61,586 nucleotides of DNA from Sphingomonas sp. RIT328 (GCF_000632225.1 NZ_JFYV01000018.1:1-61586), one strand, 5' to 3'; shown: positions 8,194-15,363, counted from the first letter of the stretch. Made by a program: numbers and translations. Notes: generated from the letters alone by a model not told the origin.

Positions 8194-9083
8194 GCGAAGC
8201 GCCCGACGTCAGCCTGCTGGTCTGCACCCGCGACCGCTGCGCCAGCCTCGCCGCGACGCTCGCCTCGATCACGCGCGCCGCCGATGCCGCGCCCGAGGTG
8301 TCGATCGAGGTGATCCTGGTCGACAACGGCTCGGCCGACGCGACCGCGGCGGTGATCGCCGGCTGGCAGCCGCATTTCCCCGTCCATCGCCTGCGCGAGA
8401 CGCGGCCCGGCCTCGCGCGGGCGCGCAACCATGCGCTGGCGCGGGCGAGCGGCCGGATCGTCGCGATGACCGACGACGACTGCCTGCTCCACGCCGATTA
8501 TTTCGCCGCGCTGCTCGCCGCCTTCGCCGCGGTGCCGGCGCCGGCGATCGTCGGCGGGCGCATCCTGCTCGGCGATCCCGCCGACCTGCCGGTGACGGTC
8601 AAGCTCGAGGATCACCCGATGACCGCGGTCGCCGGCCGCTTCCCCGGCGGCTTCGTGATGGGCGCCAATCTCGCCTTCACCGCCGACGTGCCGCGCCGCG
8701 TCGGCCGGTTCGACGAACGCTTCGGTGCCGGCGCGCCGTTCGTCGCGGCGGAGGACACCGACTTCCTGTTCCGTGCGATGCGCTGCGGCGTCGGCTTGCA
8801 TTACGACCATCGCTTCACCGTCGACCACCACCACGGCCGCCGCCACCGCGACGAGGAGACGCGGCTGCTTGCCGGCTATGGCTTCGGCGACGGCGCACTC
8901 TACGCCAAGCACTGGCGCGATGCGTGGATCGCGCGCGCGCTGCTGCGCGATATCGCCGACCTGTGGCGCGACCTCGCCGACCCGGTGACCACCCACGTCG
9001 GCATCCGCGCCTTCTACGCCTTCCGCCTGCGCCACAAACTGCGCGGCTTCCTCTTCTACTGGCGCCACGCCCTGCGGGCATAA
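8190..9083 (+). CDS. Family 2 glycosyltransferase
   Basis: A 297-residue GT-A family 2 glycosyltransferase and the last gene of the operon. The first strand VSLLVCTRDRCASL and the VILVDNGSAD strand bind the nucleotide sugar. The acidic metal-binding motif is D95-D96-D97 in VAMTDDDCLL, and the GGFVMGAN, FDERFG and AAEDTDFLFR segments form the rest of the GT2 core. The C-terminal 60 residues are basic and helical (FRLRHKLRGFLFYW), suggesting contact with the membrane. It starts by ATGA overlap with the pyruvyl transferase. Downstream there is only a GAGGCGCG repeat before the convergent Crp-type gene. Confidence 0.88.
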   Translation: MSEAPDVSLLVCTRDRCASLAATLASITRAADAAPEVSIEVILVDNGSADATAAVIAGWQPHFPVHRLRETRPGLARARNHALARASGRIVAMTDDDCLLHADYFAALLAAFAAVPAPAIVGGRILLGDPADLPVTVKLEDHPMTAVAGRFPGGFVMGANLAFTADVPRRVGRFDERFGAGAPFVAAEDTDFLFRAMRCGVGLHYDHRFTVDHHHGRRHRDEETRLLAGYGFGDGALYAKHWRDAWIARALLRDIADLWRDLADPVTTHVGIRAFYAFRLRHKLRGFLFYWRHALRA

Positions 9084-9140
9084 GGGCATGGCACCAGCGC
9101 CCTTAGAGCCGATGACGGGCACCATACCCGCTCACGCACC

Positions 9141-9173
9141 TTCTCCGCGCCTCCGCGCCTCCGCGTGAACCCT
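9141..9173. repeat. Single arm of the GAGGCGCG dispersed repeat
   Basis: The copy TCTCCGCGCCTCCGCGCC continues to CCGCGTGAACC and lies directly against the stop codon of the convergent Crp-type gene. It fills most of the 90-base gap between two convergent genes. Only one arm is present here, unlike the paired copies elsewhere. Confidence 0.75.
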
Positions 9174-9899
9174 CTAGATCGCCGGCGGCAGCCACGCGGC
9201 GTCGAAGCGGAGCGCGCGCGGCAGGATCGGGGAGAGCGCGCGCAGCCGCGGCAGGTCGAGCAGGCGGATCGTCGTGCCGTCGCGCGCGATCAGCCCCTCC
9301 TCGCGGAAGTCGCGCAGCTTGCGGTTGACGTGGACCGCGGTCAGCCCGGCGAGATCGCCGATCGCCTCCTGGGTCAGCGGCAGGTCGAAGCCGTCGTCGA
9401 CCACCAGGCCGAGCGGCAGCAGCCGCGCATGCAGGTCGAGCAGCAGCCGCGCGAGCTGCTCGCGCGCGGAGGCGCGGCCGGTCACCGCCAGCGTGTCCAT
9501 CAGCGACACCCGCTCGGCCTGGGCGGCGAAGGTAACCAGCGCGGCGAGCCGCGGCAGGCGGGTGTAGAGCGCGCCGAGCCGTGTGAACGGCACGAAGGCG
9601 ACGGTCGCCTCGGTCACCATGGTCAGCGTATCGGCCGCATGCGGCAGCACCATGCTCGGCGTGCCGAGCATGTCGCCGGGCAGATGCACCTTCTGGATCA
9701 GCCGCGCGCCGTTGCGCAGCATGATCGACGAGGTGATCCAGCCGCGGATATGGAGGTAGAAGCCCGACACCGGCGCGCCTTCCGGCCGGATCATATGGCC
9801 GGGCGGGCGGGTGACCGGCGCATCGCCCAACGTGACGAGCGCCGCCTCCTCGTCACGGGTCAGGTCGGCAAGTGCACGGTAACGGTGGAGCGGATACAA
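9174..9899 (-). CDS. Crp/Fnr family transcriptional regulator
   Basis: A 241-residue regulator. Residues from about 10 to 130 form a cyclic-nucleotide-binding-type beta-barrel (a GxxVSGFYLHIRGW turn and an LPGDMLG segment), followed by a dimerisation helix. The C-terminal 90 residues carry a Crp-type winged helix with the recognition region LTQEAIGDLAGLTAVHVNRKL near 175-200. There is no N-terminal cysteine cluster, so it is not an Fe-S Fnr, and the cAMP-contacting residues are not convincingly conserved, so the ligand is unknown. Sphingomonads have many such 'orphan' Crp-like proteins. It is transcribed alone, downstream of the RES/Xre pair on the same strand. Confidence 0.85.
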   Translation of the reverse strand: MYPLHRYRALADLTRDEEAALVTLGDAPVTRPPGHMIRPEGAPVSGFYLHIRGWITSSIMLRNGARLIQKVHLPGDMLGTPSMVLPHAADTLTMVTEATVAFVPFTRLGALYTRLPRLAALVTFAAQAERVSLMDTLAVTGRASAREQLARLLLDLHARLLPLGLVVDDGFDLPLTQEAIGDLAGLTAVHVNRKLRDFREEGLIARDGTTIRLLDLPRLRALSPILPRALRFDAAWLPPAI

Positions 9900-9962
9900 T
9901 CCCTGACATTCCTACCCAATGGACGGTCGAAGCGTACCATAGGGATAAGAGTTCAAAATGGT

Positions 9963-10469
9963 TCAACTTTTAGCGGCGTCGGACGCATCGTCGGTCAACA
10001 CCGCCTCGGGATCGAGCAGCGTCAGCGCCGCACCCGGACCGGCCGTGCGCGCGTCGTGCCAGCGCCACAGCACCAGATTGCTGCCACCGGCCTGCTGCAC
10101 CGACGGCACCAGCGCGCCGTCGGCGCCGGCATCGCGCAGCGTCTCGGCCAGCGTCCAGGTCGGTGGGACGCAATGGTCGAGCTGGAACAGCCGCCGCCAG
10201 GCACAGCCGAGCACCGCCGGATCGCCGCCGCGCAGATCCGCGATCGCGTCCGCGCGGATGTCGAAGGCGACCAACGTCCCCGGCCTGACCAGATCCTGAT
10301 GCATCTCAGCGATCGCGGTGGCATGATCGGCAGACAGGTAGAGTGCTGCCATTCCTGGCGGGTTCCAGCGGCCGCCGGTCAGATGTGCGCCGCTGTCGAA
10401 CGGCCGCCGCTGCCAGCGCACGCCGAGCATCCGCCAGAAACGTCCGGCGAGCGGGACAAGGTCAGTCAT
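9963..10469 (-). CDS. RES-domain toxin (Xre-RES toxin-antitoxin system)
   Basis: A 168-residue RES-family protein. RES toxins resemble ADP-ribosyltransferases and deplete NAD+ or modify targets when free of their antitoxin. The sequence shows the opening FWRM strand, the diagnostic GGRWNPPG followed by ALYLS, and an AIAEM helix. These cover the conserved Arg, Tyr and Glu positions of the family. I place the start at 10469 (MTDLVPLAG); an ATG at 10493 in the same frame would add eight residues and begin just past the antitoxin stop. The pairing with the upstream antitoxin gene, 26 bases away, strongly supports the call. Confidence 0.87.
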   Translation of the reverse strand: MTDLVPLAGRFWRMLGVRWQRRPFDSGAHLTGGRWNPPGMAALYLSADHATAIAEMHQDLVRPGTLVAFDIRADAIADLRGGDPAVLGCAWRRLFQLDHCVPPTWTLAETLRDAGADGALVPSVQQAGGSNLVLWRWHDARTAGPGAALTLLDPEAVLTDDASDAAKS

Positions 10470-10495
10470 CGTCCGCTCGGCGCGCCGCGCCATGT

Positions 10496-10846
10496 TCAGG
10501 CATAGACGCCCTGATCCATCGACTCGAGCGTCCACAGCACCGCCGCCGCCTCGCCCGCCTCGACCAGCTGCTCGGCGGTTTTGCCGAAGCCGGCGATCGG
10601 CTGGTGGCGGAACCAGATGATCGCCTTGCCCTCGTCGCCGGAGAGTTCCGCGGCGCGCGCGATGATCCGCGCAATCTCGCCAAGCTTGGCCTGGACCGCC
10701 GGGCTTTCGGGACGCGCGGTCATCGTGTTGCGGTTGACCCGCGCCAGCTTGGCGAGCTGCGTCAGCGGCAGCCGCAGCCGCCCGGCGAGCCGACGCGGTG
10801 CGATCAGATCAGCGTCGCGGATGTCATCGAGAAAGGCGGCAAGCAT
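10496..10846 (-). CDS. Xre/MbcA/ParS-type antitoxin (partner of RES toxin)
   Basis: A 116-residue antitoxin. The N-terminal half is a short helix-turn-helix (PLTQLAKLARVNRNTMTARP, near 27-46). The C-terminal half is the MbcA/ParS/Xre toxin-binding domain (formerly DUF2384), with the characteristic AIIWFRHQPIAGFGKTAEQL segment and a final Trp/Leu helix. It should neutralise the RES toxin encoded just downstream and repress the operon. The start at 10846 lies two bases before the first copy of a direct repeat that may be its operator. The order antitoxin then toxin is standard for this class. Confidence 0.88.
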   Translation of the reverse strand: MLAAFLDDIRDADLIAPRRLAGRLRLPLTQLAKLARVNRNTMTARPESPAVQAKLGEIARIIARAAELSGDEGKAIIWFRHQPIAGFGKTAEQLVEAGEAAAVLWTLESMDQGVYA

Positions 10847-10848
10847 AG

Positions 10849-10874
10849 ATGCACTCCCTGCCCATTATATGCAC
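10849..10874. promoter_or_regulatory. Candidate Xre operator: paired ATGCAC direct repeat
   Basis: Two copies of ATGCAC, at 10849-10854 and 10869-10874, lie exactly 20 bases apart, about two helical turns, directly upstream of the antitoxin start. The segment between them contains a TATA-like stretch (CCATTATAT). This spacing suits cooperative binding by an Xre-type antitoxin repressor. It is inferred from spacing alone. Confidence 0.4.
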
Positions 10875-10940
10875 CCGTTATCGCTCGGCGGCAAGTCCGA
10901 CGCGGCAGGCACCGGGCGCGGCCATGTGCGTTGTCGACGG

Positions 10941-11366
10941 ATGATCCGTTCCGCTGCCGCGCTGCTCGCCCTCCTTCTGACCGGCGTTGGCGCGCAAGGC
11001 GCCGCGCCACGGCCGGGCGGCGTCTACCCGCTCATCCCGGGCATCTACGTCTCGCACGGTTCGGGCTGCGCCGATCCCGCCAATGCGGTGATCCGCCAAT
11101 ATGACGGGCAAGGCCTCAGCGGCGCGCACAGCCGGGCGTGCGTCGCGCGCGTGCTTGCCCGCGCCGGGCGGCGCTATACCGTCCGCCAGTCGTGCATCGA
11201 CGCCGGCGCCGGCCCCGCCCCGCGCGTCGCCGAGCGGCAGGTCGTGACGGTGCTCGACGCGCGCCGCTTCACGCTGGCGACGCGCGGGCCGGCGACGCTG
11301 TATCGCTATTGCCCGCCCGCGCAGCTGCCGGCCGGGCTGCGCAGCGCGCTGCGCCGCCCGGCCTGA
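10941..11366 (+). CDS. Small exported protein of unknown function
   Basis: A 141-residue protein with a clear Sec signal peptide (MIRSAAALLALLLTGVGAQG, cleavage near residue 20-22). The mature part is about 120 residues with four cysteines (SGCADP, ACVARV, SCIDAG, RYCPP) that could form two disulfides in the periplasm. No enzymatic motif is recognised. The start at 10941 is chosen because the signal peptide begins there; longer frames upstream run antisense to the antitoxin gene. It is divergent from the RES/Xre operon and convergent with the next small gene. Confidence 0.6.
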   Translation: MIRSAAALLALLLTGVGAQGAAPRPGGVYPLIPGIYVSHGSGCADPANAVIRQYDGQGLSGAHSRACVARVLARAGRRYTVRQSCIDAGAGPAPRVAERQVVTVLDARRFTLATRGPATLYRYCPPAQLPAGLRSALRRPA

Positions 11367-11379
11367 CATCGCCGTTGCG

Positions 11380-11619
11380 TCAGCGGCAGACGCGGACGCG
11401 GCGGTGGTGACGGATCACCGTGCGGCAGCGGTCGTGCCGGCCGAAGTGACGGCCGCGGTCGTGCCGGCCGTAATGCGGGCCGCGATGATCGCGCTCATAG
11501 CGGCCATGGTCGCGGTCGCGGTCGTGGCGCTGCGCATCGGCGGTGCCGGCAAGGCCGAGCGTCGCGGCGAACAGGCCGACGGCACCGAGGATGCGGGGAA
11601 GGATACGGGGGGTGGTCAT
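11380..11619 (-). CDS. Small exported His/Arg/Asp-rich protein
   Basis: A 79-residue protein. Residues 1 to about 29 are a signal peptide ending in TADA-QR. The mature part is almost wholly His, Arg, Asp, Tyr and Gly in loose repeats of the form H-D-R-x-R-D-H-G-R, with two cysteines near the end (DRCRT and RVCR). Such short charged proteins are common in sphingomonads and are often annotated only as hypothetical. The histidine density suggests metal or nucleic-acid binding, but nothing proves it. Its ribosome-binding site is buried in a hairpin (separate entry), hinting at translational control. Confidence 0.65.
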   Translation of the reverse strand: MTTPRILPRILGAVGLFAATLGLAGTADAQRHDRDRDHGRYERDHRGPHYGRHDRGRHFGRHDRCRTVIRHHRRVRVCR

Positions 11620-11626
11620 GCCTGTC

Positions 11627-11658
11627 TCTCCGGACCCGTGACTGGGCCGATCCGGAGA
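11627..11658 (-). promoter_or_regulatory. Hairpin that sequesters the ribosome-binding site
   Basis: Reading the minus strand, TCTCCGGA (11658-11651) and TCCGGAGA (11634-11627) are perfect complements around a 16-base loop. The second arm contains GGAG, which lies eight bases before the ATG at 11619 and is the obvious Shine-Dalgarno sequence. Folding would hide it. This layout is typical of RNA thermometers or ligand-controlled leaders. It matches no named family that I recognise. Confidence 0.45.
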
Positions 11659-11794
11659 TTACGCAGGCGACATGACATCGTTCCTGACCAAATTGTCGCC
11701 ATCTGTCGCAGGCGCGCGTTGACGATGCGGCGACTGGCTTGGCCACGCGCCGCATGACCTGCGGCGATCCCCGGCCGCAGGCGCGCGCGTTCCG

Positions 11795-12238
11795 TCAGAG
11801 GTCCGGCGCTGCCCTCCCCCTTCGCGCCCGCCCGCGCGCGGTCAGCCGGTGGGCGAGGAAGACCGGCAGGCCGGCAAGGCCGAGCAGCCAGTGCAGTTGC
11901 GCGATCCCGGCGCGCCAGTCGTCGTCAGCGACGTAATAGAGCAGCCAGCCGCTGCCGGTCAGCACCAGCGTCACGCTGACCAAGAGCGCCCCCGACAGCC
12001 GCGCGCGCCGCATCCGCCAGCGCGGGCCGATGTGCACGCCCCACAGCAGCCCGAGCAGCGCCACCGCGGCATAGCCGCAGCCGCCGTGCAGGCGCAGCGC
12101 CCAAGGCTCGACCGGGCTCGGCACCGGGCCGTAATCGCCCGGCCGGACCAGCCAGTGATGCGCGACCAGCCAGCCCGCGCCGCTCGCCCAGAGCAGCGCC
12201 GCGACGAGGCACACCCATCGGCGTCGCGCCGGCGTCAT
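11795..12238 (-). CDS. Four-helix membrane protein, candidate b-type cytochrome
   Basis: A 147-residue membrane protein with four hydrophobic segments, near 9-28, 50-70, 82-103 and 114-131. Histidines sit at the ends of the helices: H27/H28, H51, H69, H116 and H130. The last two helices of this kind (H51/H69 and H116/H130) could supply axial ligands for two b-type haems, as in small quinol-oxidising cytochromes (cytochrome b561 or DUF4405-type). This is inferred from spacing. It is the last gene of the minus-strand operon; its ATG at 12238 overlaps the apbE stop by four bases. In context it may pass electrons from the quinone pool to the flavin protein encoded two genes upstream. Confidence 0.6.
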   Translation of the reverse strand: MTPARRRWVCLVAALLWASGAGWLVAHHWLVRPGDYGPVPSPVEPWALRLHGGCGYAAVALLGLLWGVHIGPRWRMRRARLSGALLVSVTLVLTGSGWLLYYVADDDWRAGIAQLHWLLGLAGLPVFLAHRLTARGRARRGRAAPDL

Positions 12239-13050
12239 CGCGCCGCGCCCCACGATCCGGCGTCGGGCGCGAGCGTCTGCCAGTCGCCGCCGGCGCGGCT
12301 GCAATAGGCGACGGCGCGATGGCGGGCGAGCAGCGGCAGCGCCGCCGCGCCGGCGACGAGGACGATCTTGGTCAGCGCATCGGCGTCGCGGCAGCGCGGC
12401 GCCACCACGCTGACGAACCCCGCCGGCGCCGCCGCGCCGCTGCGCCCGTCGCGATGCTGCACCGCGCCGCGATCGGCCCAGGCCGCGGCGACATCGCTGC
12501 TCGCCAGCGCGCCGCGGTCGAGCGCGACCACCGCCGCCGGCGCGGCATGGCCGGGCGCGAGCCGGATGCGATAGCCACCGCCGAGCACCGCGAGGTCGCC
12601 GCCGGCATTGACGATCGCGCGGCGCACGCCCGCCGCGCGCAACGCCGCGCAGGCGCGGTCGACCGCATAGCCCTTGGCGATCCCCGACAGGTCGAGCCGC
12701 AGCCGCCGTGCGACGCGGACGCGGCGGCCGGCGACCGCGAGGTCGCGCCAGCTCGCGCCGTCGCCGGGCAGCACCGGGTCGAACAGTCCGTCGCTCGCCG
12801 CGGCGAGGCGCAGCGCGGCGCGCAGGCAGGCGGCGGTGGCGCGGTCGACCGTCACCGCCGCGCCGCCGCCGGTGCGCGCGATCGCGGCGAGGTCGCTGTC
12901 CGCCGCCTGCGCGCTCATCACCCGGTGGACGTGCGCGATCGCCGCGAAGCCGCGCGCGATCGCCGCCGCGACATCGCCGCCCCCGCCCCCCTCGTCGACG
13001 CGGATCAAGACCAATGTGCCGAGCAGCGGCCGGACGCGCTCGACCGGCAT
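12235..13050 (-). CDS. apbE: FAD:protein FMN transferase
   Basis: A 271-residue ApbE-family enzyme that moves FMN from FAD onto a Thr/Ser of a target protein through a phosphoester bond, using magnesium. Seen are the opening RPLLGT, the active-site region DLSGIAKGYAVD at 120-131, NAGGD at 148-152 and the late Asp/Thr motif DADALTK at 222-228. Most ApbE proteins are exported lipoproteins; this one shows no signal peptide or lipobox, even if read from an upstream TTG at 13080. The start at 13050 is chosen because a GAGGGGGGG run sits about 13 bases upstream. Its obvious substrate is the FMN-binding protein encoded immediately before it. Confidence 0.9.
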   Translation of the reverse strand: MPVERVRPLLGTLVLIRVDEGGGGGDVAAAIARGFAAIAHVHRVMSAQAADSDLAAIARTGGGAAVTVDRATAACLRAALRLAAASDGLFDPVLPGDGASWRDLAVAGRRVRVARRLRLDLSGIAKGYAVDRACAALRAAGVRRAIVNAGGDLAVLGGGYRIRLAPGHAAPAAVVALDRGALASSDVAAAWADRGAVQHRDGRSGAAAPAGFVSVVAPRCRDADALTKIVLVAGAAALPLLARHRAVAYCSRAGGDWQTLAPDAGSWGAAR

Positions 13051-13069
13051 CTCCCCGACCGGCCCCCCC

Positions 13070-13606
13070 TCAGCCGGCAAAGACGATGCCGTTGGTCGCG
13101 AGCAGCCGGCGCACGCCCTCGGTGACGTGGCGCGCCGACAGCGTGCCGCCGGAGAGGCCGTGGATGTCGCGGTCTAGCCGCAGCGGCGCGCCGTCGCGCT
13201 TGCCGGTGAACTGCCGCCGCCACGCCGGATCGCGCACCTGCCCGCCGTAGCTCTCGCGATAGTCGAGGATCTCGAGCCCGCGCACCGCGCCGCCCGCGTC
13301 GAGCGCGAGCGCCAGCGTGATCATCTCATGCTTGCCGAGCACCTGATCGACGAACAATCGACCGCCGTCGGGCGCGCGCCAGCTGTGCACCGTCTTCGAC
13401 AGCACCGCGACGTCGCTGCGCCGGTGGATCGCGGCGATCTGCTCCGCCGTCAGCACGCGGTCGTCGGCGACCAGCGCGACGTGCGGGAACAGGATCGCCT
13501 GCGCCTCGGCAAGCGTCATCGTGGTGCGCGCCCAGCCCGGTGCGGCGACCGCGGCGGTCGCGGTGATCAGCGTCGCGCCGGCCCAGCGCCTGCGCCGCCC
13601 CCTCAC
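13070..13606 (-). CDS. Exported FMN-binding protein, likely covalently flavinylated
   Basis: A 178-residue protein with an Arg-rich signal peptide (MRGRRRRWAGATLITATAAV, cleavage near residue 26) and an FMN-binding domain of the NqrC/RnfG type. The flavinylation motif is LSGGTLSA at 151-158, with T155 the likely acceptor of FMN. The twin-arginine-like start raises the possibility of Tat export after cytoplasmic flavin loading, which would fit the signal-less ApbE next door; this is inference. It overlaps the upstream barrel gene by ATGA and is followed closely by apbE. In the periplasm it would act as a one- or two-electron carrier. Confidence 0.88.
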   Translation of the reverse strand: MRGRRRRWAGATLITATAAVAAPGWARTTMTLAEAQAILFPHVALVADDRVLTAEQIAAIHRRSDVAVLSKTVHSWRAPDGGRLFVDQVLGKHEMITLALALDAGGAVRGLEILDYRESYGGQVRDPAWRRQFTGKRDGAPLRLDRDIHGLSGGTLSARHVTEGVRRLLATNGIVFAG

Positions 13607-14508
13607 AGCGGGATGCCGAGCTTGAAGGTCAGCTCGTTGCGTTCGTGGCTGCGCAGGAACAGCCGGTTGCCGATGTCATTGCCGTCCTCGTCATGGCCGG
13701 GGTCGCCGGCGAACTGGCGCAGCAGGCCGAGCGTCGCCCACAGATGCTGGTCGGCGTAATGGACCACCGGCCCTGCCCAATAGACCGAATGTTCGTGATG
13801 GGTGAAATTGCCGTATTCGTTGTGGTTGCGGAACTCGCCGCCGACGAAGACGCGCGGCGCGACGCGATAGGTGACGCCGAGCTCGTTGTTCCAGTCGAGC
13901 TCGCTGTTGGTGTCGGGCCGGCCGGCAAAGCGGATCGATTCCGCCTCGAGGACGAGATTGTAGGCGACGATCACCCGGTCCTGCGCGAAATTCTTCTGCA
14001 CGATCGCGCGGCCTTCGAGCGAGAAGGTGCCGGGCGCGTAGCGCAGCCCGTTGTGCAGGTCGTGAAAGGCATATTCGGGTTCGAGATAGAGCGCGAGGCC
14101 CCAGCCGTGGCGCGACTTGTACGGGCTGAGCGCGCGATAGACGAATTCGGTCGAGATGCTCTCCAGCGTGACATTGTGGCGGGTGAAGCCGGTGTCGGCA
14201 TGGTCGTCGTCGTCGTCGCTGGTCCGCGTCGCGTGCATGCGGTTGGCGTTGACGTAGAGCGCCGCCTGGAAATTGTCGGTGACGCCATATTCGACCTCGG
14301 TGCGCAGGTCGGTGGCATCGTAATGGCCGAAGACGCGGCCGGCGCGCTCGCGCACCACCTGCTCGATCTCGACATGGCCGGCGGGGGTGAGATCGGCGGT
14401 ATAGACGCGCGAGAACATCCCCTCGCTCGCCCGCGCCGGGCCCGCCGCCGCCGCGCCGGCGCAGACCAGGGCGAGCGCAATCCCGTCGCGCCGCAGACCG
14501 AAAGCCAT
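13603..14508 (-). CDS. Outer-membrane beta-barrel protein (DUF6662-like)
   Basis: A 301-residue protein with a signal peptide (MAFGLRRDGIALALVCAGAA, cleavage after ARA at 27) and an alternating aromatic/polar pattern throughout, typical of an outer-membrane beta-barrel. The order of segments (YTADLTPAGHVEIEQ, DLRTEVEYGVTDNFQAALY, ALSPYKSRHGWGLALYLEP, WAGPVVHY) resembles what I know as DUF6662. A predicted loop carries SDDDDDH at 97-103, and later loops are His-rich (HNEYGNFTHHEH), suggesting metal binding. The start at 14508 gives the signal peptide and follows a Fur-box match 16 bases upstream. It is the first gene of the operon with the FMN protein and apbE, which suggests an iron-linked role. 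Confidence 0.75.
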   Translation of the reverse strand: MAFGLRRDGIALALVCAGAAAAGPARASEGMFSRVYTADLTPAGHVEIEQVVRERAGRVFGHYDATDLRTEVEYGVTDNFQAALYVNANRMHATRTSDDDDDHADTGFTRHNVTLESISTEFVYRALSPYKSRHGWGLALYLEPEYAFHDLHNGLRYAPGTFSLEGRAIVQKNFAQDRVIVAYNLVLEAESIRFAGRPDTNSELDWNNELGVTYRVAPRVFVGGEFRNHNEYGNFTHHEHSVYWAGPVVHYADQHLWATLGLLRQFAGDPGHDEDGNDIGNRLFLRSHERNELTFKLGIPL

Positions 14509-14523
14509 GATCGTCTCTTTCCA

Positions 14524-14542
14524 GATAGTGATTATCATTAGC
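14524..14542. promoter_or_regulatory. Fur box upstream of the flavin/barrel operon
   Basis: The 19 bases GATAGTGATTATCATTAGC match the classical Fur consensus at 16 of 19 positions. The site ends 16 bases before the ATG at 14508, where the promoter or transcription start should lie. This predicts repression by iron-loaded Fur and induction on iron limitation. Confidence 0.75.
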
Positions 14543-14668
14543 TTATAGACGGCGATTGCGGCCTGCGGTCGCCGGTCGCGGCGATTGTCGGTTCCGGCAT
14601 GTGGCGCGCGCGTCGGGCGGGGGCGCCGCGCCGCTATAATAAGCGAGGACCGTGAACGGGAGGCAGCG

Positions 14669-15094
14669 GTGGAACTGGGGGAGATCATCGATCAGGCCGA
14701 CGAATTCGTCGCCTTTCACGAAGAGCAGAGCGGCGAGCGGCTCGATTATACGCCGGCCAGCCTGGTCGCGCTCGACGCGATGCTGACCGCGCTGTTCGAC
14801 CGCCGCGTCGACCCGGCGGATGCGGGCGATCTGGTGATCGGCGCGGCCGCCTATCTCGGCGAGGTGATCCGCCGCATGCTCGGCGGCAGCTGGCACGATG
14901 GCGACGGCGTCGCCGAGGTGATCAACCCCCGGTTGCAGGTGGGCAGCGTCTCGCTCTGGCCGGTCGAAAGCGTCATGCGCTGCATCGCCGACGGCCCCGA
15001 GGAATCGCTGACGCAATATTACGCCACCCTCACCACCCTCGTCGCGCCCACCCAGGCCGACACCCGCTACACCGCCGTCCGCGCCTCCGCCTGA
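14669..15094 (+). CDS. Hypothetical cytoplasmic protein
   Basis: A 141-residue acidic protein with no signal peptide or membrane segment. It begins at a GTG (14669) after a GGGAGG ribosome site; the following VELGEIIDQADEFVAFHEEQ is helical. The middle (LVIGAAAYLGEVIRRMLGGSW) looks like a helix-turn followed by a beta region ending near LWPVESVMRCIADG. I do not recognise the family. It is divergent from the Fur-regulated operon, sharing a 160-base promoter region with it, and could be co-regulated, but no second Fur site is clear. Confidence 0.6.
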   Translation: MELGEIIDQADEFVAFHEEQSGERLDYTPASLVALDAMLTALFDRRVDPADAGDLVIGAAAYLGEVIRRMLGGSWHDGDGVAEVINPRLQVGSVSLWPVESVMRCIADGPEESLTQYYATLTTLVAPTQADTRYTAVRASA

Positions 15095-15154
15095 ACCGGC
15101 GGAAAGCCTTGCCCCGCCGGCCGGGGGGAACGTCACGCGACGCCGCGAGCAACG

Positions 15155-15363
15155 GGTTCACGCGGAGGCGCGGAGGCGCGGAGGGTGCGTGCGGATGGAT
15201 AGGTGCCGCCCGCCAACGGCCGGAGAAAAAAGCTGCGTGCGCACGCGACAGCTTCGCGTCTTCGCCTGACCCCTGCGGCGCCAGCCGCCCTCCCGCTTCA
15301 TGAAAGCGACGGCGCATCCCCGGACGCACCCGCTCCGCGCCTCCGCGCCTCCGCGTGAACCCA
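15155..15363. repeat. Paired inverted GAGGCGCG repeats with spacer
   Basis: One arm (GGTTCACGCGGAGGCGCGG onward, 15155-15193) and its near-perfect inverted copy (ending in CCGCGTGAACCC, about 15324-15363) enclose about 130 bases, which include a TTCGCGTCTTCGCCTGA variant unit. This is one of the cleanest examples of the element in the window, forming a palindromic unit of about 210 bp between two plus-strand genes. Confidence 0.8.
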
